The notes below the pieces were generated by a model. That model was not told where the DNA came from. It saw nothing but the letters and a program-made list of their open reading frames with translations, and ran no database searches. Below, one piece after another: positions 25,844 through 35,075 of a stretch of 64,000 nucleotides of DNA. Made by a program: the position numbers and the translations under genes. Within the stretch, counting starts at the first letter, position 1. Each line of letters starts with the position of its first letter. Source of the stretch: Paractinoplanes durhamensis (GTDB taxonomy: Bacteria; Actinomycetota; Actinomycetes; Mycobacteriales; Micromonosporaceae); assembly GCF_016862175.1 (NCBI RefSeq), contig NZ_BOML01000003.1:62001-126000 (forward strand), in the 5' to 3' direction.

Positions 25844-26571
25844 CCCGCATCTCCCGTCGCGCCGGCCCGCCGCGAGGGCCGTTCGTAGAGGCCGGTCGGT
25901 GGTTGTTCGTTGCGCAATTCGCCCACCAGATCCTGGATCTCGAGCATGATGTGCTCGGTCATCTGCTCGAGCACGGCCCGGCTCGGGGTAGCGCCGTTCC
26001 AGCGGGACAGGTCGATCGGCTTACCGGCGTGGACCGTCACCGGCGTCCGCGGCCGGAGGCTCAGCCGGCTCGTCCGCGGGTCGAAGATCCGCTCCGCGCC
26101 CCAGTTGGCCACCGGGATCACCGGCGCGCCGGTGACCAGGGCCAGCCGGGCCGCGCCGGTCTTGCCGCGCATCGGCCAGAGGTCCGGGTCGCGGGTGGTG
26201 GTGCCCTCCGGGTAGATCACCACGACGCCGCCCTGGTGGATGGCGTCGATCAGGACGTCGAGCGACTTCACCGCTTCCACACTGCCGCGTTCGACCGGGA
26301 TCTGCTGCACCTTGCGCAGGAAGGGGCCCATCACCGGCACCCGCCACAGGCTCGCCTTGCCGAGGAAGCGTGGCCAGCGGCCGAGGCCGTAGATGTAGTG
26401 CGCCACCACCAGCGGGTCGAAGTGCGACACGTGGTTGGGCACGACGATGACGCCGCCGGTCGGCGGGATGTTCGCCATCCCGGTCCAGGTCCGCTTCGTC
26501 CAGACCTTCAACACCGGGATGCACAGATACGCCGCGAACCGTCGCCAGAATCCCAGCTTGCGCGGAGCCAC
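25840..26571 (-). CDS. 1-acylglycerol-3-phosphate O-acyltransferase (PlsC-like)
   Basis: 243 aa. Acyltransferase block I NHVSHFD (HX4D), block [27 protein letters not shown], and block [11 protein letters not shown]. Membrane-associated enzyme that adds the second acyl chain to lysophosphatidic acid. Adjacent gpsA supplies the backbone. An N-terminal Trp/Arg-rich amphipathic stretch probably contacts the membrane. Confidence 0.92.
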   Translation of the reverse strand: MAPRKLGFWRRFAAYLCIPVLKVWTKRTWTGMANIPPTGGVIVVPNHVSHFDPLVVAHYIYGLGRWPRFLGKASLWRVPVMGPFLRKVQQIPVERGSVEAVKSLDVLIDAIHQGGVVVIYPEGTTTRDPDLWPMRGKTGAARLALVTGAPVIPVANWGAERIFDPRTSRLSLRPRTPVTVHAGKPIDLSRWNGATPSRAVLEQMTEHIMLEIQDLVGELRNEQPPTGLYERPSRRAGATGDAG

Positions 26572-26698
26572 GGCCCCTCCTGCCTAACCCGCGGCGTGTC
26601 CCCACCGCGGTTCCCCTTACCTCGGACGAATCATGCCTGCTCGCGGGCCGCGGGACCAGGCAGGGGTCGTTACCGTGACCGCTGGCAGACTTGCCCCC

Positions 26699-27343
26699 AT
26701 GGTGCGGGACTGGACGGCGGTGATCCCCGTCAAGCGGCTGAGCGCGGCGAAGAGCCGCCTGCGTGGCGCCGTGCCGGCGCCCCGGCACGCCGATCTGGCG
26801 CTGGCCATGGTGTGCGACACGGTGTCGGCGGTGCTGGCCGGTGAGGCGGTGGGCGAGCTGGTGGTGGTGACCGACGACCCGGTCGCGGCGGCGGCGGTGG
26901 GCGCGCTGGGCGCGCGGGTGGTGCCGGACACACCGGCGGCCGATCTGAACGCGGCGATGCGGTTCGGCGCCGACGAGATCGCCGGACTCAACCGGTTCCG
27001 TGCGGTACTCGCCGGGGACTTGCCGGCGCTGCGGGCGGAACATCTCGACGAGGCGCTGAGCCAGGCCGGTACCCGCAGCTTCGTGGCCGACGCCGCGGGC
27101 ACCGGCACGGTCCTGCTGACGGCCGGGCCGGGCGAGCCGCTCGATCCACACTTCGGGCTGGGCTCGGCGGCGGCGCACGCGGCCTCCGGCGCGAAGCCGC
27201 TGCTGGGTGACTGGCCGGGCCTGCGCCAGGACGTCGACACCCCGGCCGACCTGCGGCGGGTGCTCACCCAGGGCGCGGGCCGGCACACGTGTGACCTGTT
27301 GCGTGATCTCGGACTCACGGTGAGCTGCGTCCCGGCCGCCTGA
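26699..27343 (+). CDS. cofC: Phospholactate/PEP guanylyltransferase (CofC/FbiD)
   Basis: 214 aa starting MVRDWTAVIPVKRLSAAKSRLRG, the nucleotidyltransferase start; a longer open frame upstream lacks this fit. It has DLPALRAEHLDEAL, the metal-binding DLPAL and the HFGLGSAAAH and DVDTPADL motifs of CofC. It activates phosphoenolpyruvate or phospholactate with GTP in coenzyme F420 synthesis. No other F420 gene is in the window; Rv2983 (fbiD) sits in the same neighbourhood. Confidence 0.93.
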   Translation: MVRDWTAVIPVKRLSAAKSRLRGAVPAPRHADLALAMVCDTVSAVLAGEAVGELVVVTDDPVAAAAVGALGARVVPDTPAADLNAAMRFGADEIAGLNRFRAVLAGDLPALRAEHLDEALSQAGTRSFVADAAGTGTVLLTAGPGEPLDPHFGLGSAAAHAASGAKPLLGDWPGLRQDVDTPADLRRVLTQGAGRHTCDLLRDLGLTVSCVPAA

Positions 27344-27361
27344 AACCGGTAGCGTCAGGGC

Positions 27362-27559
27362 ATGCAGGGCACGATCGCGACCTTCGACCCCGAGACCCGC
27401 AGCGGGACTCTCCTCCTGGACACCGGCGCTGAGCTGGCCTTTGATGCGACGGCCTTCGACCGGTCAGGGTTGCGCCTGCTGCGTTTGGGGCAGCGGGTCA
27501 ATATCGACACGGAGCCTTCCGGCGCCGTGAGCCGGGTCACCATTCCCGGAATCGGTTGA
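27362..27559 (+). CDS. Small cold-shock-domain-like protein
   Basis: 65 aa: MQGTIATFDPETRSGTLLLDTG and a beta-rich core ending VNIDTEPSGAVSRVTIPG. It resembles a minimal OB/cold-shock fold (GTxxxFDPxTRSGxxxxD) without the classical RNP1/RNP2 aromatic set. It lies 18 bases after cofC, before ppk, in an order found in other actinomycetes. Nucleic-acid binding is inference. Confidence 0.68.
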   Translation: MQGTIATFDPETRSGTLLLDTGAELAFDATAFDRSGLRLLRLGQRVNIDTEPSGAVSRVTIPGIG

Positions 27560-27614
27560 GTTGATCAAGCTCTAGTTCGTTTCACGTTTCACCCGGAACC
27601 GCAATGATGGAGCG

Positions 27615-29927
27615 ATGCAAACCTCGCCCCGGATCCCCGAAACCCGTCGGCGTGGCCCGAACGGCCGCTTCCTTCCCCAAGGCGACCAAATCCAGGCCGG
27701 CCACATCCCGGCCGACCAAATCCCGGGCGACCAGATCCAGGGCGAGAAACCCGGAAGCGACGATGAGGCGCCCGGCCCTACCGACTTGGAGCACATCGTG
27801 ACAGAGCTGGCCGAAACCGAATCGGCGGCGGACGAGGCCTTCGAGTCGGACAGCGCCCCCGAGCTGCCCGAGGACCGTTTCCTCAACCGCGAGCTGTCCT
27901 GGCTCGACTTCAACGCGCGGGTTCTCGCCCTCGCCGAGGACCCGGGCACCCCGCTGCTGGAACGGGCCAAGTTCCTGGCCATCTTCGCCAGCAACCTGGA
28001 CGAGTTCTACATGGTCCGGGTGGCCGGGCTGAAGCGGCGGCTGAGCGCCGGCCTGCCGATGCGCGGCGGTGACCGCATCTCGCTGCGCGGCCAGCTGGAG
28101 ATGATCAGCCAGCGCGCCACCGACCTGGTCACCCGGCACGCGGCCTGCTTCGGCGAGGAGGTCCGGCCCAAGCTCTCCGCCGAGGGGATCGAGCTGGTCA
28201 GCTGGGGCGAGCTGGGCCCGGCCGAGAAGGAGCGACTGCGGACCTACTTCCGGGAGCAGGTCTTCCCGGTGCTGACCCCGCTCGCGGTCGACCCGGCGCA
28301 CCCCTTCCCGTACATCTCAAGCCGCTCGTTGAATTTGGCTGTTGTCCTTCGGGAGCCGGACGGCGGTGCCTCGGAGCTGTTCGCCCGGATCAAGGTGCCG
28401 AACAACGTGCCGCGCTTCGTGACGGTGCAGAACGACAGCCGTGGGGTGCGCTTCCTGCCGGTCGAGGAGCTCATCGCGGTCCACCTGGACCAGTTGTTCT
28501 CCGGCATGCAGATCCAGGAGTGGCACCTGTTCCGGGTGACCCGCAACGCCGAGCTGGAGGTCGACGAGGACCGCGACGAGGACCTCCTGCAGGCCCTGGA
28601 GCGCGAGCTGGCGCAGCGCCGTTTCGGCCCGCCGGTGCGACTCGAGGTGGCCGCCTCGATCAGCGACCACGTGCTCGACACCCTGGTCCGCGAGCTCGAC
28701 ATGGCCAGCCAGGACGTGCTCCGGGTGCCCGGCCTGCTCGACCTGTCGTCGCTGTGGCAGGTCTTCGGCGAGTGCGACCGCGACGATCTGAAGGACCGGC
28801 CGTTCGTGCCGGCCACCCACCCGCAGCTCGCCGACGGCGAGGTGCCGCGCAGCGTGTTCAACCGGCTGCGGGAGAGCGACATCCTGGTCCACCACCCGTA
28901 CCACTCGTTCTCGACGAGCGTCCAGCGCTTCATCGAGCAGGCCGCCGCCGACCCGAACGTGCTGGCCATCAAGCAGACGCTCTATCGCACGAGCGGCGAC
29001 TCGCCGATAGTGGATGCGCTGGTCGACGCGGCCGCCGCCGGCAAACAGGTGGTCGTGCTGGTCGAGGTGAAGGCCCGCTTCGACGAGGTGGCCAACATCG
29101 CCTGGGCGCGGACCCTGGAGCGGGCCGGCTGCCACGTCGTCTACGGCCTGGTCGGCCTCAAGACCCACTGCAAAACCGCTTTGGTGGTACGCCAGGAGGG
29201 CAACCAGATCAGGCGGTACTGCCACATCGGCACGGGCAACTACCACCCCAAGACCGCCCGGCTGTACGAGGACTTCGGCATGCTGACCGCCGACCCCGAG
29301 GTCGGCGCGGACGTCACCGACCTGTTCAACGTGCTCACCGGCTACAGCCGGCAGCGGTCCTACCGCCGGCTGCTGGTGGCGCCGCACGGCGTCCGGACCG
29401 GCCTGGTCGACCGGATCGAGCGGCAGGCCGAGATCGCCCGCGAGGGTGGCGAGTCCCTCGTGCAGTTCAAGGTGAACTCGCTGGTCGACGAGGAGACGAT
29501 CGACGCGCTCTACCGCGCCTCGCAGGACGGCGTGAAGGTCGACCTGATCATCCGGGGGATGTGCGCGCTGCGCCCGGGCGTGCCCGGCCTGTCGGACAAC
29601 ATCCGGGTCCGCTCGATCGTCGGCCGCTTCCTGGAGCACTCCCGGGTGTTCCGGTTCGGCCCGGGCGACGACTCCGAATACTGGATCGGCTCGGCCGACC
29701 TGATGCACCGCAACCTGGACCGCCGGGTCGAGGCCCTGGTCCGGGTGACGCTGCCGTCGGCGCAGCGCGACCTGAGCCGGGTTCTCGAGCTGTCGATGAG
29801 CGACGAGAGCGAAGGCTGGGACCTGGCCGGCGACGGCACCTGGCACCGCCGCCCGTTCGGCCCGTCCGAGCCGCACCGGCACCTGCAGGACGCCCTCCTG
29901 CGCCGCATCATCGGCAAGCCGCACTGA
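27615..29927 (+). CDS. ppk: Polyphosphate kinase
   Basis: Reversibly makes polyphosphate from ATP. 770 aa, ATG with GGAG just upstream. After a ~75-residue N-terminal extension of GDQIQ/ADQIP repeats, the PPK core begins [18 protein letters not shown]. The autophosphorylated His lies in [23 protein letters not shown], with [15 protein letters not shown] and RVFRFGPG later. The stop overlaps the mutT1 start (TGATG). A pair of adjacent GTTTCAC heptamers at 27579-27592 precedes it. Confidence 0.97.
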   Translation: MQTSPRIPETRRRGPNGRFLPQGDQIQAGHIPADQIPGDQIQGEKPGSDDEAPGPTDLEHIVTELAETESAADEAFESDSAPELPEDRFLNRELSWLDFNARVLALAEDPGTPLLERAKFLAIFASNLDEFYMVRVAGLKRRLSAGLPMRGGDRISLRGQLEMISQRATDLVTRHAACFGEEVRPKLSAEGIELVSWGELGPAEKERLRTYFREQVFPVLTPLAVDPAHPFPYISSRSLNLAVVLREPDGGASELFARIKVPNNVPRFVTVQNDSRGVRFLPVEELIAVHLDQLFSGMQIQEWHLFRVTRNAELEVDEDRDEDLLQALERELAQRRFGPPVRLEVAASISDHVLDTLVRELDMASQDVLRVPGLLDLSSLWQVFGECDRDDLKDRPFVPATHPQLADGEVPRSVFNRLRESDILVHHPYHSFSTSVQRFIEQAAADPNVLAIKQTLYRTSGDSPIVDALVDAAAAGKQVVVLVEVKARFDEVANIAWARTLERAGCHVVYGLVGLKTHCKTALVVRQEGNQIRRYCHIGTGNYHPKTARLYEDFGMLTADPEVGADVTDLFNVLTGYSRQRSYRRLLVAPHGVRTGLVDRIERQAEIAREGGESLVQFKVNSLVDEETIDALYRASQDGVKVDLIIRGMCALRPGVPGLSDNIRVRSIVGRFLEHSRVFRFGPGDDSEYWIGSADLMHRNLDRRVEALVRVTLPSAQRDLSRVLELSMSDESEGWDLAGDGTWHRRPFGPSEPHRHLQDALLRRIIGKPH

Positions 29928-30811
29928 TGGCGGATCAGGTTCGCGCCGCGGGCGGGGTGCTCCACCGCTCGACCGACGACGGGCAGACCGAGGTCTGCCT
30001 GGTGCATCGTCCGCGCTACGACGACTGGGCGCTGCCCAAGGGCAAGCTGGACGGCGACGAGCACCCGCTGGCCGGTGCGGTCCGCGAGGTGGCCGAGGAG
30101 ACCGGCTGGACGGGCGTGCCCGAGTTGCGGCTGCCCACCGTCGCCTACGACCTGCCGGACGGCACGCCCAAGACGGTCGACTACTGGCTGATGCGGGCCG
30201 AGACCGGCGGCCCGGTGCAGGACACCGACGAGGTCGACCAGGTGGCCTGGTTGTCGCCGGCCGAGGCGGCGGCCCGGGTCAGCTACGCCGACGAGCGCCG
30301 GATCCTCGAGCAGGTGGCCGCGCTGCCGCCGGTGACCGCGGTGGTCGGCCTGGTCCGGCACGCGCACGCCGGCGAGCGCAAGGAGTGGAAGGGCAACGAC
30401 GCGCTGCGCCCGGTCGACGAACTCGGCCGGGCCGAGGCCGAGCGGATCGGTGCGGTGCTGGCCCTGCTGCGGCCGAGCCGGCTGATCGCCGCCACCCCGC
30501 TGCGGTGCAAGCAGACCCTCGAACCCCTGGCCGCGCTGCTCGGTGGCACGCCGATCGTGCAGGACAGCGCGTTCGCCGAGCCGGCCGACGCGGACGAGGC
30601 ACCGGCCAAGGCGAAGCTGGGCGCCCATCGGCTGCTCGAGCTGCGCGACGGCCGTTCGGTGCCGGTGATCTGCGGTCAGGGCAAGGTGATGCCGACGATG
30701 CTGGCCACCCTGCGCGACGAGAGCGACCCGGAGCCCTACAAGACCCCGAAGGGTGACGCCTGGCTGCTCACCTGGTCCGGGGACCGGCTGCTGGACGCGT
30801 CCCGGTTGTGA
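29927..30811 (+). CDS. mutT1: MutT1-like Nudix plus histidine-phosphatase protein
   Basis: 294 aa. N-terminal Nudix domain with the full box GKLDGDEHPLAGAVREVAEETGW; linker; C-terminal histidine phosphatase domain from VGLVRHAHAG (RHG-type). This two-domain plan is that of mycobacterial MutT1, which hydrolyses 8-oxo-GTP/diadenosine polyphosphates. It starts inside the ppk stop (TGATG), so it is translationally coupled with ppk, as at Rv2984-Rv2985. Confidence 0.93.
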   Translation: MADQVRAAGGVLHRSTDDGQTEVCLVHRPRYDDWALPKGKLDGDEHPLAGAVREVAEETGWTGVPELRLPTVAYDLPDGTPKTVDYWLMRAETGGPVQDTDEVDQVAWLSPAEAAARVSYADERRILEQVAALPPVTAVVGLVRHAHAGERKEWKGNDALRPVDELGRAEAERIGAVLALLRPSRLIAATPLRCKQTLEPLAALLGGTPIVQDSAFAEPADADEAPAKAKLGAHRLLELRDGRSVPVICGQGKVMPTMLATLRDESDPEPYKTPKGDAWLLTWSGDRLLDASRL

Positions 30812-31205
30812 CCGGCGGGCGGCGGGTGGGCATGACGTCCGCCCGCCACAGGCCGAGCAGGTCGCCGGTGAGCCAGCGGGCCCGGGACAACTCGTCCGGG
30901 CGCGGTTCCCAGTCGCGGAACGGCAGGTACGCCACCCGCCAGCAGAGCACGCAGGTGAGGTAGAAGCCGTACAACGGCACCGCACCGAGCCAGCCGTCCC
31001 GCGCCCGGTAGGACCCGGCCGGCGCGAGTACGCGCACGGCCAGGCCGCACCAGGCGCAGGTGACCAGCCAATCGAGCAGACCGTTACCGGTCCAGTCCTC
31101 GGCGAGGTCGCCGAGCGTCCAGCCCGGCACCACCGCCACCGCGAACAGCACGGCGGCGATCAGCGACCGGCTGGTGAGTCCCCGCGGCCTCGCTCTGTGC
31201 TCCAT
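30768..31205 (-). CDS. Hypothetical membrane protein
   Basis: 145 aa from MEHRARPRGLTSRS, with two to three hydrophobic segments (SLIAAVLFAVAVVPGW; WLVTCAWCGLAVRVLA; GFYLTCVLCWRVAYL) and a cytoplasmic C-terminus. It overlaps the 3' end of mutT1 by 44 bases, tail to tail. Conserved composition argues for a real gene, but no function can be assigned. Confidence 0.6.
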   Translation of the reverse strand: MEHRARPRGLTSRSLIAAVLFAVAVVPGWTLGDLAEDWTGNGLLDWLVTCAWCGLAVRVLAPAGSYRARDGWLGAVPLYGFYLTCVLCWRVAYLPFRDWEPRPDELSRARWLTGDLLGLWRADVMPTRRPPVTTGTRPAAGPRTR

Positions 31206-31250
31206 GCCCGGACGGTAGGCACAGCGGGTGCGGCCGCGCCGGGACACACG

Positions 31251-31278
31251 AAAGGCGTCCACCGTACGAGTGGACGCC
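31251..31278 (-). terminator. Terminator of hupB
   Basis: GGCGTCCAC and GTGGACGCC form a 9-bp stem (31254-31262 / 31270-31278), with TTTCGTGTG following on the minus strand. It lies 22 bases after the hupB stop. Confidence 0.82.
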
Positions 31279-31300
31279 CGTCGCGCGTTCTAGGGCGCGG

Positions 31301-32071
31301 TCAGCGGGTCTTGCGCGTCGTCGAGCTGGTGGCTCGCGAACGGGCCGGCGTGCTGGCCGCCGCCGACGTGGTCTTACCGGCGGTGGTCTTCTTGGCCGCG
31401 GCCGTCTTGGTCGCGGTCGCCGCCTTCTTGGCCGGAGCCGCCTTGGTCGCCGCCGCGGTCTTCTTGGCCGGGGCGGTCTTGGTGGCGGTGGCCTTCTTGG
31501 CGGGCGCCGTCTTGGTGGCGGTCGCCTTCTTGGCCGGCGCCGTCTTGGTGGCGGTCGCCGTCTTGGTGGCCGCGACCTTCTTGGCCGGCGCAGCCTTGGT
31601 CGCGGTCGCCGTCTTGGTAGCCGCGACCTTCTTGGCCGGCGCAGCCTTGGTAGCGACCGTCTTGGTGGCCGCGACCTTCTTGGCCGGCGCCGACTTGGTA
31701 GCCGTCGACTTGGTCGCCGCGGCGGTCGACTTGGTGGCGGTCGCCGTCTTGGTGGCAGCGGCCGCCTTCTTGGCGGGGGCGGCCGCCTTGGCGACCTTTC
31801 CGCTCGCGACCATCTCCCGGAAAGCGGTGCCGGGCCGGAAAGCGGGGACCGAAGTCTTCTTCACTTTCACCGCTTCGCCGGTCCTCGGATTACGCGCCGT
31901 ACGCGCATTGCGAACCCGCTTCTCGAAGGAGCCGAAGCCGGTGATCGCGACCTTGTCGCCCTTGGTGACGGCGTTCTCCACCTCACTGATGACCGCATCA
32001 AGTGCAGCCGTCGCCGTCTTCCGGTCTCCAAGTCGGGCGGCGAGCGCCTCGATGAGCTCGGCCTTGTTCAC
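31301..32071 (-). CDS. hupB: HupB-type histone-like protein with lysine-rich tail
   Basis: 256 aa, GTG start with GGGAGG upstream, beginning (M)[17 protein letters not shown]. An HU domain (about 1-90, containing [22 protein letters not shown] and [11 protein letters not shown]) is followed by a long Ala/Lys/Thr tail of repeated APAKK(V/A)AATKT units, as in mycobacterial HupB and eukaryotic H1. It compacts the nucleoid. The tail repeats are of 11-16 residues and vary in number between close relatives of such proteins. Downstream of leuD on the same strand, with its own spacer. Confidence 0.95.
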   Translation of the reverse strand: MNKAELIEALAARLGDRKTATAALDAVISEVENAVTKGDKVAITGFGSFEKRVRNARTARNPRTGEAVKVKKTSVPAFRPGTAFREMVASGKVAKAAAPAKKAAAATKTATATKSTAAATKSTATKSAPAKKVAATKTVATKAAPAKKVAATKTATATKAAPAKKVAATKTATATKTAPAKKATATKTAPAKKATATKTAPAKKTAAATKAAPAKKAATATKTAAAKKTTAGKTTSAAASTPARSRATSSTTRKTR

Positions 32072-32188
32072 GGTTTCCTCCCGAAAGTGAGAACTGGCCC
32101 AATGCGAGCCATTCTGCGCGCACGGTATGCCCTCTGACCAGCAGACACAAACATTCGTGGCAAAAAAACCCTTGTGTTGCAACGAATT

Positions 32189-32216
32189 CGCCCCCACCGG
32201 GGACCCGATGGGGGCG
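32189..32216 (-). terminator. Possible terminator between leuD and hupB
   Basis: CGCCCCCA and TGGGGGCG pair across a 12-base loop (32189-32196 / 32209-32216) between the leuD stop and the hupB start. On the minus strand it is followed by AATTCGTT, a weak T run. Confidence 0.45.
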
Positions 32217-32246
32217 TGAATCGTTGTGCTAACACCGTTTTGCAAG

Positions 32247-32834
32247 TCAGATGGTGACCGGCTTGATAGCGGGGCGGCTCTTCTCGTACTCGGTGATCGA
32301 TTCTTCGTGGCGAAGCGTCAGTCCGATGTCGTCGAGGCCTTCCATGAGGCGCCAGCGACTGAAATCGTCGATCGGGAACGACCATGAAGCGTCGTCCACG
32401 CGCACCTGACGGGCGCCGAGGTCCACGGTGATCTGCTTTTCCGGCTCGCTGTCGGCCATGTCCCAAAGGGCCTCGATGGCCTTCTGGTCGAGCTGGACCG
32501 GCAGCAGACCCTCCTTGAGGGCGTTGCCCCGGAAGATGTCGCCGAACCGGGAGGCGATGACCACCTTGAAGCCCCAGTCACGCAGTGCCCAGACGGCGTG
32601 CTGCCGGGACGACCCGGTGCCGAAGTTGGGGCCGGCCACCAGGATCGTGGCCCCGGCGTGGGCCGGGTTGTGCAGCACGAAGCCCGGGTCCTCGCGCCAG
32701 GCGCTGAACAGGCCGTCCTCGAAGCCGGTCCGGGTGACCCGCTTCAGGTAGACGGCGGGGATGATCTGGTCGGTGTCCACATCGGAGCGGCGTAGCGGCA
32801 TGACCTTGCCACTGTGGGTCACAAACTTGTCCAT
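32247..32834 (-). CDS. leuD: 3-isopropylmalate dehydratase small subunit
   Basis: 195 aa from [31 protein letters not shown]; the frame is open upstream but LeuD begins here, 13 bases after the leuC stop. Substrate-swivel domain with [19 protein letters not shown]. With LeuC it converts 2-isopropylmalate to 3-isopropylmalate in leucine synthesis. Confidence 0.97.
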   Translation of the reverse strand: MDKFVTHSGKVMPLRRSDVDTDQIIPAVYLKRVTRTGFEDGLFSAWREDPGFVLHNPAHAGATILVAGPNFGTGSSRQHAVWALRDWGFKVVIASRFGDIFRGNALKEGLLPVQLDQKAIEALWDMADSEPEKQITVDLGARQVRVDDASWSFPIDDFSRWRLMEGLDDIGLTLRHEESITEYEKSRPAIKPVTI

Positions 32835-32847
32835 CGTGAAACTCCCG

Positions 32848-34308
32848 TCACAGGCCGGCAGAGGACAGATCGGCGGGCGCGGCCAGGCGACCCACCACGG
32901 CGGTAGCGGCGGCGACCTGCGGGGAGACCAGGTGGGTACGCCCACCCTTGCCCTGCCGGCCCTCGAAGTTGCGGTTCGACGTGGAGGCGGCACGCTGGCC
33001 GGGGCTCAGCGTGTCCGGGTTCATGCCCAGGCACATCGAGCAGCCCGCGAAGCGCCACTCGGCGCCGGCCTCGGTGAAGACCTTGTCGAGGCCCTCGGCC
33101 TCGGCGGCCTCGCGCACCTGGTAGGAGCCGGGCACGATCATCATCCGGACGTCGTCGTGCACCCGGTGGCCGCGCAGCACGTCGGCGGCGGCGCGGAGGT
33201 CTTCCAGCCGGCCGTTGGTGCAGGAGCCGACGAAGACCACGTCGACCGGGACCTCGCGGAACGGGGTGCCGGGCGTGAGCGCCATGTATTCCAGGGCGCG
33301 CCGGGCCGCGTTGCGGTCGGTCTCCTCGATGAACTCGTCCGGGTCGGGCACCACGCTGTCGAGGGCCGCACCCTGGCCGGGGTTGGTGCCCCAGGTGATG
33401 AACGGGCTGACCGCGGTGGCGTCCAGGATGATCTCGGTGTCGAACTCGGCGTCCTCGTCGGTGGCGAGGGTCGTCCAGTAGGCCACCGCCTCGTCCCACT
33501 GCGCACCCTTGGGCGCGTGCTCGCGGCCCTCCAGGTAGGCGAAGGTGGTCTCGTCCGGCGCGATCATGCCGGCCTTGGCGCCCCACTCGATGCTCATGTT
33601 GCAGATGGTCATCCGGCCCTCCATGGAGAGCTTGCGGATGGCCTCGCCGCGGTACTCCACGATGTGGCCGTTGCCGCCGCCGGTGCCGGTCTGCGTGATG
33701 AGCGCGAGGATCAGGTCCTTCGCGGAGACGCCGGGCTGCAGCTCGCCGACCACGGTCACGGCCATCGTCTTCGGCTTGGCCTGCGGCAGCGTCTGGGTGG
33801 CGAGCACGTGCTCGACCTCACTGGTGCCGATGCCGAAGGCCAGCGCACCGAAGGCGCCGTGGGTGGCGGTGTGCGAGTCACCGCAGACGATCGTGAGGCC
33901 GGGCTGGGTCAGGCCGAGCTGCGGCCCGATCACGTGCACGATGCCCTGGTTGACGTCGCCGAGCGGGCGGATCTGCACGCCGAACTCGGCGCAATTCTTC
34001 CGCAGCGTCTCGATCTGCGTGCGGGACACCGTGTCGGCGATCGTGAAAAGCTCACCACGCTTGGTGTTGAACGCCGGATCCGCATAGCCCGTAGGGGTGT
34101 TGTGGTCCTCGGTCGCCAAGGTGAGATCGGTGCGGCGCACGGGCCGGCCGGCCTGACGCAGACCGTCGAAGGCCTGCGGGCTGGTCACCTCGTGCAGCAG
34201 GTGCAGGTCGATGTAGAGCAGATCAGGCTCGCCGTCGGCGGAGCGGACAACGTGGTCGTCCCACACTTTCTCCGCCAAAGTCCTCGGCTTCGGAGTGACT
34301 CCCACCAT
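32848..34308 (-). CDS. leuC: 3-isopropylmalate dehydratase large subunit
   Basis: 486 aa, aconitase family. [4Fe-4S] cysteines in [18 protein letters not shown] and [24 protein letters not shown] and the HEVTSPQAF start. Operon leuC-leuD. The start lies 49 bases from the divergent ndgR start, so the regulator's operator must overlap both promoters. Confidence 0.97.
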   Translation of the reverse strand: MVGVTPKPRTLAEKVWDDHVVRSADGEPDLLYIDLHLLHEVTSPQAFDGLRQAGRPVRRTDLTLATEDHNTPTGYADPAFNTKRGELFTIADTVSRTQIETLRKNCAEFGVQIRPLGDVNQGIVHVIGPQLGLTQPGLTIVCGDSHTATHGAFGALAFGIGTSEVEHVLATQTLPQAKPKTMAVTVVGELQPGVSAKDLILALITQTGTGGGNGHIVEYRGEAIRKLSMEGRMTICNMSIEWGAKAGMIAPDETTFAYLEGREHAPKGAQWDEAVAYWTTLATDEDAEFDTEIILDATAVSPFITWGTNPGQGAALDSVVPDPDEFIEETDRNAARRALEYMALTPGTPFREVPVDVVFVGSCTNGRLEDLRAAADVLRGHRVHDDVRMMIVPGSYQVREAAEAEGLDKVFTEAGAEWRFAGCSMCLGMNPDTLSPGQRAASTSNRNFEGRQGKGGRTHLVSPQVAAATAVVGRLAAPADLSSAGL

Positions 34309-34357
34309 CTGGACATCCTAAAGTCTGGGAGGTATGTTTCGGCTTGTGGGACACAGT

Positions 34358-35044
34358 ATGAGCGGTGTCGGCGTTCTCGACAAGGCGGTTGTCATCCTCG
34401 CCGCATGTGTCGACGGCGCCAGCCTGGCCGAGTTGGTAGACCGTACGAAGCTGCCCCGGGCGACCGCACATCGCCTGGCCCAGGCCCTGGAGATCCACCG
34501 GATGCTGGTCCGGGACACCCAGGGACGATGGCGTCCGGGCCCCCGTCTGGGCGAGCTGGCGAACGCCGCCCCGGACGTTCTGCTGACCGCGGCCGAACCC
34601 CTGCTTTCCGCATTGCGGGACGCGACCGGGGAGAGCGCACAACTCTACCTCCGCCGTGCCGACGAACGGATCTGTGTGGCCGCCGCCGAACGCGCGAGCG
34701 GTTTGCGGGACACCGTTCCGGTCGGTTCGGTGCTGCCGATGACCGCCGGTTCGGCCGCCCAGATCCTGCTCGCCTGGGAGCCGCCGGAGGCGGTCATGCC
34801 GTTGCTGCCCCGCTGCAAGTTCACCGGCCGCACGCTGGCCGAGGTGCGCCGCCGCGGCTGGGCGCAGAGCGTCGCCGAGCGTGAGCCCGGTGTGGCGAGT
34901 GTCTCGGCGCCGATCCGCGACCGCACCGGGCGGGTGATCGCCTCGATTTCCATAAGCGGTCCGATCGAACGGCTGGGTCGTCGTCCCGGCGAGCGGCACG
35001 CGATGGCGGTGGTCCGCGCGGGCCAGCGCCTCTCGGGCCTGTAA
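34358..35044 (+). CDS. ndgR: IclR-family regulator (NdgR type)
   Basis: 228 aa from MSGVGVLDKAVVILAACVDG, the NdgR start; an upstream ATG at 34334 in frame is possible. N-terminal winged helix (TAHRLAQALEIHRMLVRD) and C-terminal effector domain (ESAQLYLRRADERICVAAAE; SVSAPIRDRTGRVIASISISGPIER). NdgR proteins bind the leuC promoter and link amino acid supply to metabolism. It is divergent from leuCD, as at Rv2989-Rv2988c, with a 49-base shared control region. Confidence 0.93.
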   Translation: MSGVGVLDKAVVILAACVDGASLAELVDRTKLPRATAHRLAQALEIHRMLVRDTQGRWRPGPRLGELANAAPDVLLTAAEPLLSALRDATGESAQLYLRRADERICVAAAERASGLRDTVPVGSVLPMTAGSAAQILLAWEPPEAVMPLLPRCKFTGRTLAEVRRRGWAQSVAEREPGVASVSAPIRDRTGRVIASISISGPIERLGRRPGERHAMAVVRAGQRLSGL

Positions 35045-35075
35045 CCGCGTAACAACAGCTCGATACAGTGCGCCC

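Noticed and set aside
27579..27592. PHO box before ppk
   Set aside because: GTTTCAC repeats are 7 bp apart, not the 11-bp spacing of known PhoP boxes; too weak to call.
28317..29924. 535-codon frame antisense to ppk
   Set aside because: ppk motifs are complete on the plus strand; the antisense product is composition-driven.
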